From Phanerodontia chrysosporium (Eukaryota > Basidiomycota > Agaricomycetes > Polyporales > Phanerochaetaceae): a stretch of DNA of 64,000 bases. The translations under genes were made by a program, and so were the position numbers. The notes under the pieces were generated by a model. That model did not search any database. It was not told the origin of the DNA and saw only the letters and a list, made by a program, of their open reading frames with translations. Each line of letters begins with the position of its first letter. The first letter of the stretch is position 1. The stretch lies in NCBI GenBank assembly GCA_001910725.1, contig MJGA01000033.1, positions 124,001 through 188,000 on the forward strand, written 5' to 3'. This document shows positions 1 to 7,358 of the stretch, piece after piece.

Positions 1-1
1 T

Positions 2-433
2 TGGGGAGCAGACGACCAGTTCGAAGTCGAGCTCATGAACAAGGATGCAAAACTTCCCTCACGTGGCTCGCCAGAAAGCGCAGGGTTGGATCTTTTCATC
101 ACGGAAGACCTTACGCTCAAGCCCCATGATCGCAAGCTAGCGCCAACTGGCCTTCGAATGTGTACTCCACCAGGTACCTACGCTCGAGTCGCACCACGGA
201 GCGGCCTTAGCCTCAGAGGCATCGACATAGGAGCAGGCGTTATTGACCGAGATTATCGAGGAGAGCTCAAAATTCTACTCATCAACAACTCGCCCGACAC
301 CTTTACATTCCACAAGGGTGATCGTGTTGCTCAACTCGTGCTCGAAAGAATCTCCTACGCCGAACCAACTCCGGTTTCTCGCCTCGACTCAACCATTCGC
401 AGCAGCGATGGTTTTGGCTCCACTGGTATTTAG
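2..433 (+). CDS. dUTPase domain of a retrotransposon polyprotein (5'-partial)
   Basis: Trimeric-type dUTPase, which hydrolyses dUTP to dUMP and pyrophosphate and so limits uracil incorporation into DNA. The frame is open to the left edge, so this is the C-terminal part of a longer polyprotein. All five family motifs are present in order: AGLDLF (motif I), PRSGL (II), GVIDRDYRGE with the catalytic Asp (III), GDRVAQLVL (IV), and the glycine-rich C-terminal DGFGSTG (V). The domain ends 36 bp before the putative 3' LTR, so it sits at the very end of the element's coding region rather than in a host gene. It is probably expressed as part of gag-pol and processed. Every catalytic motif is intact, which suggests recent activity. 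Confidence 0.85.
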   Translation, partial: WGADDQFEVELMNKDAKLPSRGSPESAGLDLFITEDLTLKPHDRKLAPTGLRMCTPPGTYARVAPRSGLSLRGIDIGAGVIDRDYRGELKILLINNSPDTFTFHKGDRVAQLVLERISYAEPTPVSRLDSTIRSSDGFGSTGI

Positions 434-660
434 GCTTCACCAGGAGGTTCAGCCAGAATTGGGGGTAATGTCACAGTTTTTCGTCTTAACCCTTAGGGTT
501 AGGGGCAGCAGGTGACAGAAGCGATTACTCCGAACTGTGACATGCAGAAGCGCTGGAGTGACAGCCCTAGGCTCGGGGCTGGTCACGTGATACGGCGGTC
601 ACGTGATGCGCACACGTGCGGTATCCCAGGGTCACATGGTCGAAGGTCTAGAAGCAGGCA

Positions 661-801
661 AGGGTCTGGAAGCGCCGAGACACTCCGGAATGGACTAGAA
701 AGTCCTGGAGGTCTCTGAACAGGTCCGGACAGTGCTGGAACGTTCTGGAGGTTTCTGGGACATCGTAGGAACATTTAGGAACGTGTAGGAGAATGTAGGA
801 A
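661..801 (+). promoter_or_regulatory. 10-bp phased GAA-type array in LTR U3
   Basis: Twelve consecutive or near-consecutive 10-bp blocks each carry GGAA, GGAG or a close variant at the same offset (GAA-like triplets at about 688, 698, 708, 717, 728, 738, 748, 758, 769, 779, 789, 799). At 738-755 there is in addition an alternating GAA-TTC-GAG-TTC on a 5-bp pitch, the canonical heat-shock-element spacing with one mismatch. It lies about 90 bp upstream of the LTR TATA box. Binding by Hsf1 or any other factor is inference. Confidence 0.6.
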
Positions 802-886
802 TGCCTGTAGGGCACTAGCCAATAGCGTAGTAGGTATTAGATAGCTAGGACCCTGAACACCGGTCCCTGGGGACCTGGTACACATG

Positions 887-894
887 TATATAAA
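887..894 (+). promoter_or_regulatory. LTR TATA box
   Basis: TATATAAA followed by CCCTGAGG. The same TATATAAACCC core occurs on the minus strand at 59435-59443 in the other LTR, which supports it as the core promoter. Confidence 0.6.
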
Positions 895-982
895 CCCTGA
901 GGGCTGGGGGTGCCTCCCCAGCTTCAATCTCATCGCATCTCACCTCTCTAGCCTCTATACCTCGTCTTCAAGCCTGGCTACA

Positions 983-1276
983 CCCTTTGTAGTCCAAGTA
1001 AACCTTTGCCAGTGAGTATTGCTGGTTGGTTTGGTGTATAGGCGCTAGGGCAGCGCATTTTTGTGATAGCGGCCATGACATTTACCGATATCACAACCGG
1101 CAACAACCCCGGTTGTGGCACGAATGGCTTCCCTGCGACAGTGGGCTGGGACCCGGTGAGCATTGTAAATGTGCGCAGAGATATGTTTGGTTGACCTTCG
1201 TGCACAGGTAACTGGCCTTGGGTCTCCCAATTTCCCTGCGCTCCTCGCCGCGGCGGAGGCTGCTGCTGGTCTCTGA
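983..1276 (+). pseudogene. 3' remnant of a sedolisin (S53 tripeptidyl peptidase) gene
   Basis: From 1075 the frame reads FTDITTGNNPGCGTNGFPA and continues to GWDP. A 52-nt intron (1156-1207, GTGAG..CAG) follows, then VTGLGSPNFPALLAAA and a stop at 1276. This is the conserved C-terminal calcium-binding end of secreted fungal sedolisins, which are acid serine peptidases with a Ser-Glu-Asp triad. The catalytic core is absent because the LTR element occupies everything to the left. Just upstream (about 1050-1075) the family-like DSGHD reads one base out of frame with the rest, suggesting an indel or a mis-sensed splice site. The remainder of the gene may lie beyond the left edge. Confidence 0.75.
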
Positions 1277-1440
1277 ATATGTGGATATATCGTTAGGACA
1301 CATCCACTCGGCCGGCGCATACATGAGGGTAGGGTTGGGGCTTACGATGGGGCTCGGTCCAGAGAATAAAGCTTGTCACCAGAGGACCTGCGCGAGTCTA
1401 GTGTCGCGAGTGAAGTGCGGTAAGAATCGATAAGAACAGC

Positions 1441-1753
1441 ATGCTTACTGAGGATAGTAGACTTGACGCCCTGGTGAGTATCGTCCATTTACTCCCATAA
1501 TCATTTCATCCTGGATCAACCAGAGCGTGGCTTCGAGGAGTACTTCGAGGGAACTGACTTCTTTGTCATCCTCATTGTTTTCTGTGTCCTGGTAGCACTC
1601 TTGCCAGGTGCCAGTAGCTACGCGCGGTCGATCCCGGAAGACAGCAGCGTACGAAGGTTGTCCCCAGTGGAGGCTCTGCTTTCACACGCGACAGAGCAAC
1701 TACGGTATCTCGCGCACCACCATCAAAGCCCTGTGTACTGCAGACCCTCATGA
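1441..1753 (+). CDS. Candidate small single-pass membrane protein
   Basis: Not a recognised family. ATG at 1441 starts an 11-codon exon to 1473. A 52-nt intron (1474-1525, GTGAGT..CAGAG) joins it in phase to an exon ending at 1753, giving 86 residues. After a short acidic start (FEEYFEGTD) comes a strongly hydrophobic segment, FFVILIVFCVLVALL (about residues 20-34), followed by a soluble tail without further membrane segments. This is consistent with a tail-exposed single-pass or signal-anchored protein. Support is limited to intron size and spacing typical of this genome and to the hydrophobic segment. A chance open frame is possible. Confidence 0.4.
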
Positions 1754-1880
1754 CATAGCATGAACATGCTGTGTACAACGTGCAGGACACACCTGCATCC
1801 CTCGGCTATCTCCGAATCCCAGTACATTGTTTCGTAGACGCTGTGAGTCCTCCTCTCCCTTTTCACCGCAAATCTTGACC

Positions 1881-4800
1881 ATGCAGAGACAAGACGACCT
1901 CGAAGACAAGATGGAACTTGATCCCAGCCCCACGACGCATGCCGACGCGCACGAGCAGCCCGTTCAGAACGTGGGCCTGCAGCCGTCCCCGGTCATCCTC
2001 TGGGGGTCTCTCGTCCCGTGCAGCCCCCATCAGAGTCAGCTTGACTTTAGCAAGACCAAGAGGACGTACAAGATTGGCCGTAACGGCGACCCGGCTGTTG
2101 GAAACGACTATGTCCTCTCAGGCATGAAGATTAGTGCGTCTTGCTTGTTGTAGTTTCACGCAGGAGTGAAGGGGGAAAACGACTGATGGATTTTCTAGCT
2201 ATTTTCGACAAGTACTTATACTGTAAATAATAGTACCCGAGCACTACTAAAGAGAGTATACCGGTTTCTGAAACCAAAGTGAAAAAGGCGGATAACTAGA
2301 ACGAGAAAGGATTATTAAGTGAATATCAAACATTTGTGAGCCAGGATGAAATGTGCTACTCGATCCAATGGCCGTGCCCCGGAGGGCGTAATTACCGAGT
2401 CCCGATACCTGCCATCTTGGGGCATCCGCCCAAGTGCGCGTGCGCCTTCGGCGCATCATCCCGCCGGCGCCTCGGAGATAACAACACTCCCCCTCAACGA
2501 GCAGCCATGCTTGCGAGTGCAAGCTGCCGGGTGTGCGTAGGCTTGGCGAGCGCCTTCGTGAGCATGTCGGCGCAGTTGTCTTCAGAGGCGCAGTGGCGGA
2601 CCTCGATGTCGCCGGCGTCGATGCGTTCGCGAATAAAATGATGCCGGATGTCGATGTGCTTCGACCGGGCGTGGAACTGATTGTCGTGGGCGAAAGCGAT
2701 GGCGGACTGATTGTCCGTGAAGAGCTGTGTGGGCGCGTCCGAGGTAACGCCGAGCTCTTCGAGTAGGCGACGAAGCCAGATGGCCTCTTTGCCCGCGTGG
2801 GAAAGGGCAATGTACTCGGCTTCCATAGTGGAGAGGGCGACGGTCGGTTGCTTCTTCGAGCTCCAGCTGACGGTGCCGGTGCCGACCTTGAAAGCGTAGC
2901 CCGAGACCGAGCGGCGGTCGAAGCCTTGAGCCCAGTCGGCGTCTGAGTATCCGATCAGTGTCGGCTCGGAGGCCGCGGAGAAAGTGATGCCGAGGTCGCG
3001 CGTTCCCTTGAGGTACCGGAGGACGTGTTTGACAGCGGTCCAGTGCGTGAGCGAGGGACGCGAGGTGAATTGCGAGAGCGTCTGGACAGCGAAAGCGATG
3101 TCGGGACGAGTGCCGACGGAGGCGTACATGAGCGATCCGATCGCGGCGGCGTAGGGAACGTCGGCGGGTTCCTCGTCTTCCGAGAGCGGAAGTAGTTTGA
3201 CGTTCGGGTCGAGGGGGGTCGAGACCGGATTGGCGTCGGTCATGCCGAAACGTTCCAGGATGACGTTGATGTATCGCGCTTGGTGCAGCTTGAGTGTGCG
3301 CGCAGTGCGGTCGCGTTCGATCTGCAGGCCGATGAAGTTTCGGAGGCCGCCCGATGACGTGATGGCGAAATGATGGGATATGTCGAGCTTGAGCGCGTCG
3401 AGATCTGCGCGCTTCCCGTACAGCGTCGTGTCGTCGACGTGAAGGAGAGCCATCGTGAGCGTGTCTGCGCGCTTGTAATAAACGCAAGGGTCAGCCTGTG
3501 AGCGAGTGTAGCCCAGAGTAGAAGTGAGGACGTGGTTGAGCAGGTCGTTCCAGACTCTGCCCGCCTGCTTGAGGCCGTAGATCGCCTTGAGCATGATGTA
3601 GACGCGTCCCGAGTTGTCGTCATAGCCGGGTGCCTGGCGCATGTAGATCGTCTCTTGCAGCGGCCCGTTGAGGTAGGCGCCCTCGTAATCGAGATCGTCG
3701 TCGTCGAGGTCGAGGATGGTGGCGAGGGCGGCGCAGGCGCGATACGACTCGAGGCGCACGACTGGCGCGTAGGTCGCGAAATAATCCTGTCCGGGGATCT
3801 GTGAGAAACCCTGAGCAACGAGACGTGCCTTGTATTTCTTGATCGCGCCGGACGCGTCGCGTTTGATGGCGAAAACCCATCGGCAGCCAATAGCCTTCCT
3901 CCCCTCCGGCAGCTCCCCCAGCTTGAAGGTCTCCCTGGCCTCCAGCTGTCGCATCTCCGCGTCCATGGCCTTCTGCCATTCCGCCCAATCGTCCCTGTTC
4001 TTGACTTCTTGAATCGATGTCGGGTGGTCGGGATCGTATGCTGCAAAGCACAGGTGTGCCTGGGCGCCAGACGGCTGATCGGACTTCGGAGTGATCTTGC
4101 CTGTTTCGTGGAGTTGTCGGTAATCGACGCGAGTGGTCGATCGGGATGACGTGCGCGTCGGCGCGGGTGCCGGCTTGGTCGTGGGCTTCGCGGAAGCTTT
4201 CTGCGTGACGGGAGCCTCGGGCTTGGATGGCGGAGGCGTAGGCGTAGCCGAAGTCGGTGCCGTGGAACTCTCCCCCTCAAGCCTGAGGGGACCGTCGACG
4301 AGGGGGACGGTGTACGGCTTCTGTCTCTGGAAAATGACGTCACGCGAGACCTGAATGCTGCGCATACCTGGGATGTAGTAGCGCCATCCCGCGCTGTTGT
4401 CCGAGATGCCGGTGAAGATAAACTTCTCCGACTTCGCGTCGAGCTTCCCGGCGCGACGCGCCGCGGGTACTAAGACCCAGCAAGGAATGCCGAATTCTTG
4501 CGCGTCTTGTAAGTCCGGTTTCTTGTTCCAGAACTGCTCGTAGGGCGTGGTGCCGCGAAGTACACGGGTGGGCGTGCGGTTCTTGAGGTAGACCGCGTAG
4601 GCGAAAGCCTCCTGCCAAAGGAACTTCGGCAGGTCGCGCGCGAGTAGCATAGCGCGCGCGCGTTCAGCGAGTGTGCGGTTGAGCCGCTCGGCGACGCCGT
4701 TCTGGGGAGGGGAATACGGAGCGGTGGTCCGAAGAATGATGCCGCGCCCGTCGAGGTAAGACTTGAATTGTCCTTCCGTGAATTCTTTGGCGTTGTCCAC

Positions 4801-7358
4801 ATGGACGGTTTTGATGCGCTTGCCGAGCTGTGTCTCGAGTAATTTCTCGTACTGTTTGAAGCGATCGAGAGCAGCGTCGCGTGTGCGGAGGAAATAGATC
4901 ATGACGTACCTGGAGCCCGCGTCTGTGAAGCTGAGAATATAGAGGTTGCCCTGGAGGGAGGCAATGGACGCAGGGCCCCAGATGTCGGAGAAGACCAGAT
5001 CTCCGATTTGATGGATCCGCGGTGTAGCGATCTCGGGGAATGGAGCGCGCGCGTGCTTCGCCTGGATGCAAGTCTCGCAATCAAAATCAGGGTCCGACGT
5101 GTCATCGACCGTCATTCCATCAACAAGGTTCAGACGGTGCATTTCGCGCAACTGTCCCTTGTTAATGTGCCCCAAAGCGCAATGCCATTCGTACCAGGTA
5201 CGAGAGGTGCGGACTGCGAGTGCGTGAGAGGTGGGGGAATTACCGGCGCGGCGTCCTTGAACAGCCATGTAGTATAGGTTGTTCCCAGCCTTGCGCCCGG
5301 TAGCGATAACGCGCGAGCCATCCAGGATCTGGAGCTCGTCCCCCTTGCCTGCGAAAGTCAGGCCGTGACCGGTCATACGCCCGAGGGACAGCAGGTTATA
5401 TTCCATGCTGGGCGCGTGCAGCGCGTCCTTCAGAATTGCGGAAACGGGGCCGGCCGCCGTAACGAATGTTACGCGCACATTGCCGACCCCCAGCGCTGCA
5501 CAAGCGCCAGCACCGCTGATGGTGCTTCCTGGAGTCTCGGTGTAAGAGATAAATGCATCACGGTCACGTACGATGTGAGATTCGCAGGCGGTATCTCCCA
5601 GCCAAATCTCCCCATTGTTATTCTTAACAGCGTAGACCTTCGTGTCCTGGTGCGCGACGAACGCGTAGGACTCGTCTTTGTCGTCGAGTTCGACCACGTG
5701 GGCGGATGATTTGCCCTTGCCGGCGGCAGCGCCGGACTGCTGGTTCGTGGAGCGGCACTCGGGTTTGATGTGCCCCTCCTTGTTGCACGCGTGGCAGAAG
5801 ACGCCGGTTCGGAATTTCGGCTTCTTCTTGCGCGGACCCTGTCCCTTGCCGCGCTTAGCGACCAGAGCGGTCGCGGTCGCCTGCCCTCGTTCTTTGTGGC
5901 GTTGTTCCTCAGTCATGATGCGTCCGATGACGTCGGCGGACGAGACTGTGCTGGGCATGGAGGTGACGAAGGCATCCCACGAAGGGGGAAGCGCAGACAA
6001 GATATTGAAAGCGTACTCTTCGTCATTGACGGTGCCGCCCGCCAAGATAATCTCCTCCCGCCACTGACCCATCTTTCTGATCTCTGCCTCCATGTCTGCC
6101 CCTTCCTCGATCCTGTACCTCTGCAGCCTCCTTGTCGCAGTGACCTTCGACTGAGTGCCTTGCGTAGCGTAGATGTTCTTGAGCGTGTCCCACGCGTCCT
6201 TGGAGGAAGTCGCGCTTGCGATGTGGGTGACAATCGCGGGGGAACATCGGAGCCGGATGGCGCTAAGCGCCTTGCGATCGTTCTTCTCGAAAGCAGGGAC
6301 GAGGGCTGTGTCTGCAGGGCGTGTCTTCTTTCCGAGGGCGTATTCTAAGATGTCTTGTTCGGTGAGGATGTCTTGGACGAGGATTTGCCAGGAGAAGTAA
6401 TTCTCCGCGCCTTTGAGAGGCTCGATCTTGGGCATGTCGGACATTCGGTGCGGTAATCGCGTGGGCGTCTAGATGAGGTCCGTACTGGACGTAGAGTTTT
6501 GATCCGCAATGGATCGACAGCTAGCGTGATCCGCACTGGATCTGCAGCGAGAGGGTGATCGTCGTGAACGGTTAGAGCGAGCCGGGGCTCATAACCTGTT
6601 GTAGTTTCACGCAGGAGTGAAGGGGGAAAACGACTGATGGATTTTCTAGCTATTTTCGACAAGTACTTATACTGTAAATAATAGTACCCGAGCACTACTA
6701 AAGAGAGTATACCGGTTTCTGAAACCAAAGTGAAAAAGGCGGATAACTAGAACGAGAAAGGATTATTAAGTGAATATCAAACATTTGTGAGCCAGGATGA
6801 AATGTGCTACTCGATCCAATGGCCGTGCCCCGGAGGGCGTAATTACCGAGTCCCGATACCTGCCATCTTGGGGCATCCGCCCAAGTGCGCGTGCGCCTTC
6901 GGCGCATCATCCCGCCGGCGCCTCGGAGATAACAACATTGCTCTTCATCGCTGATGACCTGCGTGTGTTGTGGCGTCATGCGCGACCTGGCCGTGCGTGT
7001 TACTGAAGGCATTTCTAGGTAACCAGCACTGCGAGATTCAATGGAACGGGCGCATCGGCGCAGAGTCCACGATTACCGTGTACGATCACTCGACGAACGG
7101 CACCTACGTGCGTCGCTCTATGGTGTTCTACTCTCTGTGGCGTCACTGAGTCCCTTCTATCCCTGCAGATCAATGGGGCAAGGATAGGAAAGGGTCGCTA
7201 TGCATTCTTGAAGAACGGCGACGAGATTGCGTTCGGGATGCTCATGCGCAATCTTTCCGTAGATGATTGTCGTGCGTGCGCTCGGATTGTCACTATAGGG
7301 TACTGACACTTACGCTTTCTTGCCAGGTTTTATCTACTGCCACCTTGCGTACGCGTAA
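1881..7358 (+). CDS. FHA-domain protein interrupted by a retrotransposon in intron 1
   Basis: Four exons join in frame (1881-2133, 7019-7107, 7169-7271, 7327-7358) to give 158 residues. The product is essentially one forkhead-associated domain, a phosphothreonine-binding fold. It has TYKIGRN (first FHA motif), NQHCEI with the conserved His, and STNGTY then INGARIGKG on the second strand cluster. The WG-LVP lead-in and the DDCRFIY end resemble the FHA module of Cds1/Rad53/Chk2 checkpoint kinases, but no kinase domain follows: the frame stops after CHLAYA. Start choice: ACCATGC at 1881; another in-frame ATG lies upstream at 1827. Intron 1 was 88 nt and is now 4,885 nt because of the copia insertion; both splice sites are intact. 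It may be a functional FHA adaptor, a truncated duplicate of the kinase gene, or silenced by the insertion. Confidence 0.75.
2146..2486 (-). repeat. copia 3' LTR
   Basis: 341 bp, TGTTG...CAACA. Identical to 6597-6937 at an offset of 4,451. It is 3' relative to the element's minus-strand transcription. Confidence 0.97.
2487..2495 (-). other. copia polypurine tract
   Basis: On the minus strand GAGGGGGAG lies immediately upstream of the 3' LTR, the expected place and composition for the plus-strand primer of reverse transcription. It overlaps the last two bases of the pol stop region. Confidence 0.75.
2494..6444 (-). CDS. copia gag-pol polyprotein
   Basis: One 1,316-residue frame. The N-terminal copia-type Gag (about 1-200) is followed by a CCHC zinc knuckle CHACNKEGHIKPEC (about 217-230) and an aspartic protease with WLGDTACESH (about 281). 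The integrase has its HHCC region (WHCALGH...CETC, about 420-470) and a DDE core (SDIWGP, VDNAKE, NGVAERLNR; to about 610). A proline/threonine-rich linker precedes reverse transcriptase (about 830-1080; first Asp in LDYEGAYLNG, catalytic box HVDD in place of the usual YVDD), and RNase H follows (SDADWA, MEAEY, DNQSAI; about 1160-1310). This domain order defines Ty1/copia. No stop or frameshift is visible. Gag and Pol are fused without a recoding signal, as in many fungal copia elements. Confidence 0.97.
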   Translation of the reverse strand: MSDMPKIEPLKGAENYFSWQILVQDILTEQDILEYALGKKTRPADTALVPAFEKNDRKALSAIRLRCSPAIVTHIASATSSKDAWDTLKNIYATQGTQSKVTATRRLQRYRIEEGADMEAEIRKMGQWREEIILAGGTVNDEEYAFNILSALPPSWDAFVTSMPSTVSSADVIGRIMTEEQRHKERGQATATALVAKRGKGQGPRKKKPKFRTGVFCHACNKEGHIKPECRSTNQQSGAAAGKGKSSAHVVELDDKDESYAFVAHQDTKVYAVKNNNGEIWLGDTACESHIVRDRDAFISYTETPGSTISGAGACAALGVGNVRVTFVTAAGPVSAILKDALHAPSMEYNLLSLGRMTGHGLTFAGKGDELQILDGSRVIATGRKAGNNLYYMAVQGRRAGNSPTSHALAVRTSRTWYEWHCALGHINKGQLREMHRLNLVDGMTVDDTSDPDFDCETCIQAKHARAPFPEIATPRIHQIGDLVFSDIWGPASIASLQGNLYILSFTDAGSRYVMIYFLRTRDAALDRFKQYEKLLETQLGKRIKTVHVDNAKEFTEGQFKSYLDGRGIILRTTAPYSPPQNGVAERLNRTLAERARAMLLARDLPKFLWQEAFAYAVYLKNRTPTRVLRGTTPYEQFWNKKPDLQDAQEFGIPCWVLVPAARRAGKLDAKSEKFIFTGISDNSAGWRYYIPGMRSIQVSRDVIFQRQKPYTVPLVDGPLRLEGESSTAPTSATPTPPPSKPEAPVTQKASAKPTTKPAPAPTRTSSRSTTRVDYRQLHETGKITPKSDQPSGAQAHLCFAAYDPDHPTSIQEVKNRDDWAEWQKAMDAEMRQLEARETFKLGELPEGRKAIGCRWVFAIKRDASGAIKKYKARLVAQGFSQIPGQDYFATYAPVVRLESYRACAALATILDLDDDDLDYEGAYLNGPLQETIYMRQAPGYDDNSGRVYIMLKAIYGLKQAGRVWNDLLNHVLTSTLGYTRSQADPCVYYKRADTLTMALLHVDDTTLYGKRADLDALKLDISHHFAITSSGGLRNFIGLQIERDRTARTLKLHQARYINVILERFGMTDANPVSTPLDPNVKLLPLSEDEEPADVPYAAAIGSLMYASVGTRPDIAFAVQTLSQFTSRPSLTHWTAVKHVLRYLKGTRDLGITFSAASEPTLIGYSDADWAQGFDRRSVSGYAFKVGTGTVSWSSKKQPTVALSTMEAEYIALSHAGKEAIWLRRLLEELGVTSDAPTQLFTDNQSAIAFAHDNQFHARSKHIDIRHHFIRERIDAGDIEVRHCASEDNCADMLTKALAKPTHTRQLALASMAAR
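6581..6596 (-). other. copia primer-binding site matching the tRNA-iMet anticodon arm
   Basis: Directly after the 5' LTR the minus strand reads GGTTATGAGCCCCGGC. The first 12 bases are complementary to GGGCTCATAACC, the anticodon stem-loop of eukaryotic initiator tRNA-Met, rather than to the tRNA 3' end. This is the copia-type mode, priming by a tRNA half-molecule, as established for Drosophila copia. Confidence 0.8.
6597..6937 (-). repeat. copia 5' LTR
   Basis: 341 bp, identical to 2146-2486. It is followed on the left by the primer-binding site and on the right by the second TTGCT target-site copy (6938-6942). Confidence 0.97.

Larger units (their letters stand above)
1..982 (+). mobile_element. 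3' end of a dUTPase-encoding LTR retrotransposon
   Basis: The left edge lies inside an LTR retrotransposon read on the plus strand. Visible are the last coding domain (a dUTPase, stop at 433), a purine-rich stretch at 456-468 that fits a polypurine tract, and a probable 3' LTR beginning TGTCACAG at 469. The LTR carries a TATA box and a pyrimidine-rich tract after it. The rest of the element is outside the window, so neither the partner LTR nor the target duplication can be compared. The right boundary near 982 is set only by a terminal ACA and by the start of host-like protease sequence. dUTPase domains are known in some Ty3/gypsy elements of basidiomycetes, and the U3 layout resembles that of the gypsy element at 59-64 kb, so a gypsy assignment is likely but not shown. 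Confidence 0.7.
469..982 (+). repeat. Probable 3' LTR
   Basis: It begins TGTCACAG just after a polypurine-like stretch; an inverted copy, CTGTGACA, occurs at 536-543. It contains a TTAGGG-like stretch (about 484-503), a 10-bp phased GAA array (about 661-801), a TATA box at 887-894 and a CT-rich region after it, which together look like U3 then R/U5. The end at 982 is an estimate, since no second copy is visible. Confidence 0.6.
2146..6937 (-). mobile_element. Complete Ty1/copia LTR retrotransposon
   Basis: 4,792 bp on the minus strand, bounded by two 341-bp LTRs that I find identical base for base, each with TGTTG/CAACA termini, and flanked by a perfect 5-bp target duplication TTGCT (2141-2145 and 6938-6942). 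A primer-binding site, a polypurine tract and a single uninterrupted gag-pol frame are all present. Identical LTRs mean insertion so recent that no substitution has accumulated, and the element may be autonomous. It sits antisense inside an intron of the FHA gene. Confidence 0.97.

Noticed and set aside
2582..4343. Long open frames (301 and 367 codons) inside the copia element
   Set aside because: They overlap the pol frame on the same strand in other registers and encode Arg/Ser/Pro-rich sequence without motifs; shadows of GC-rich pol codons.
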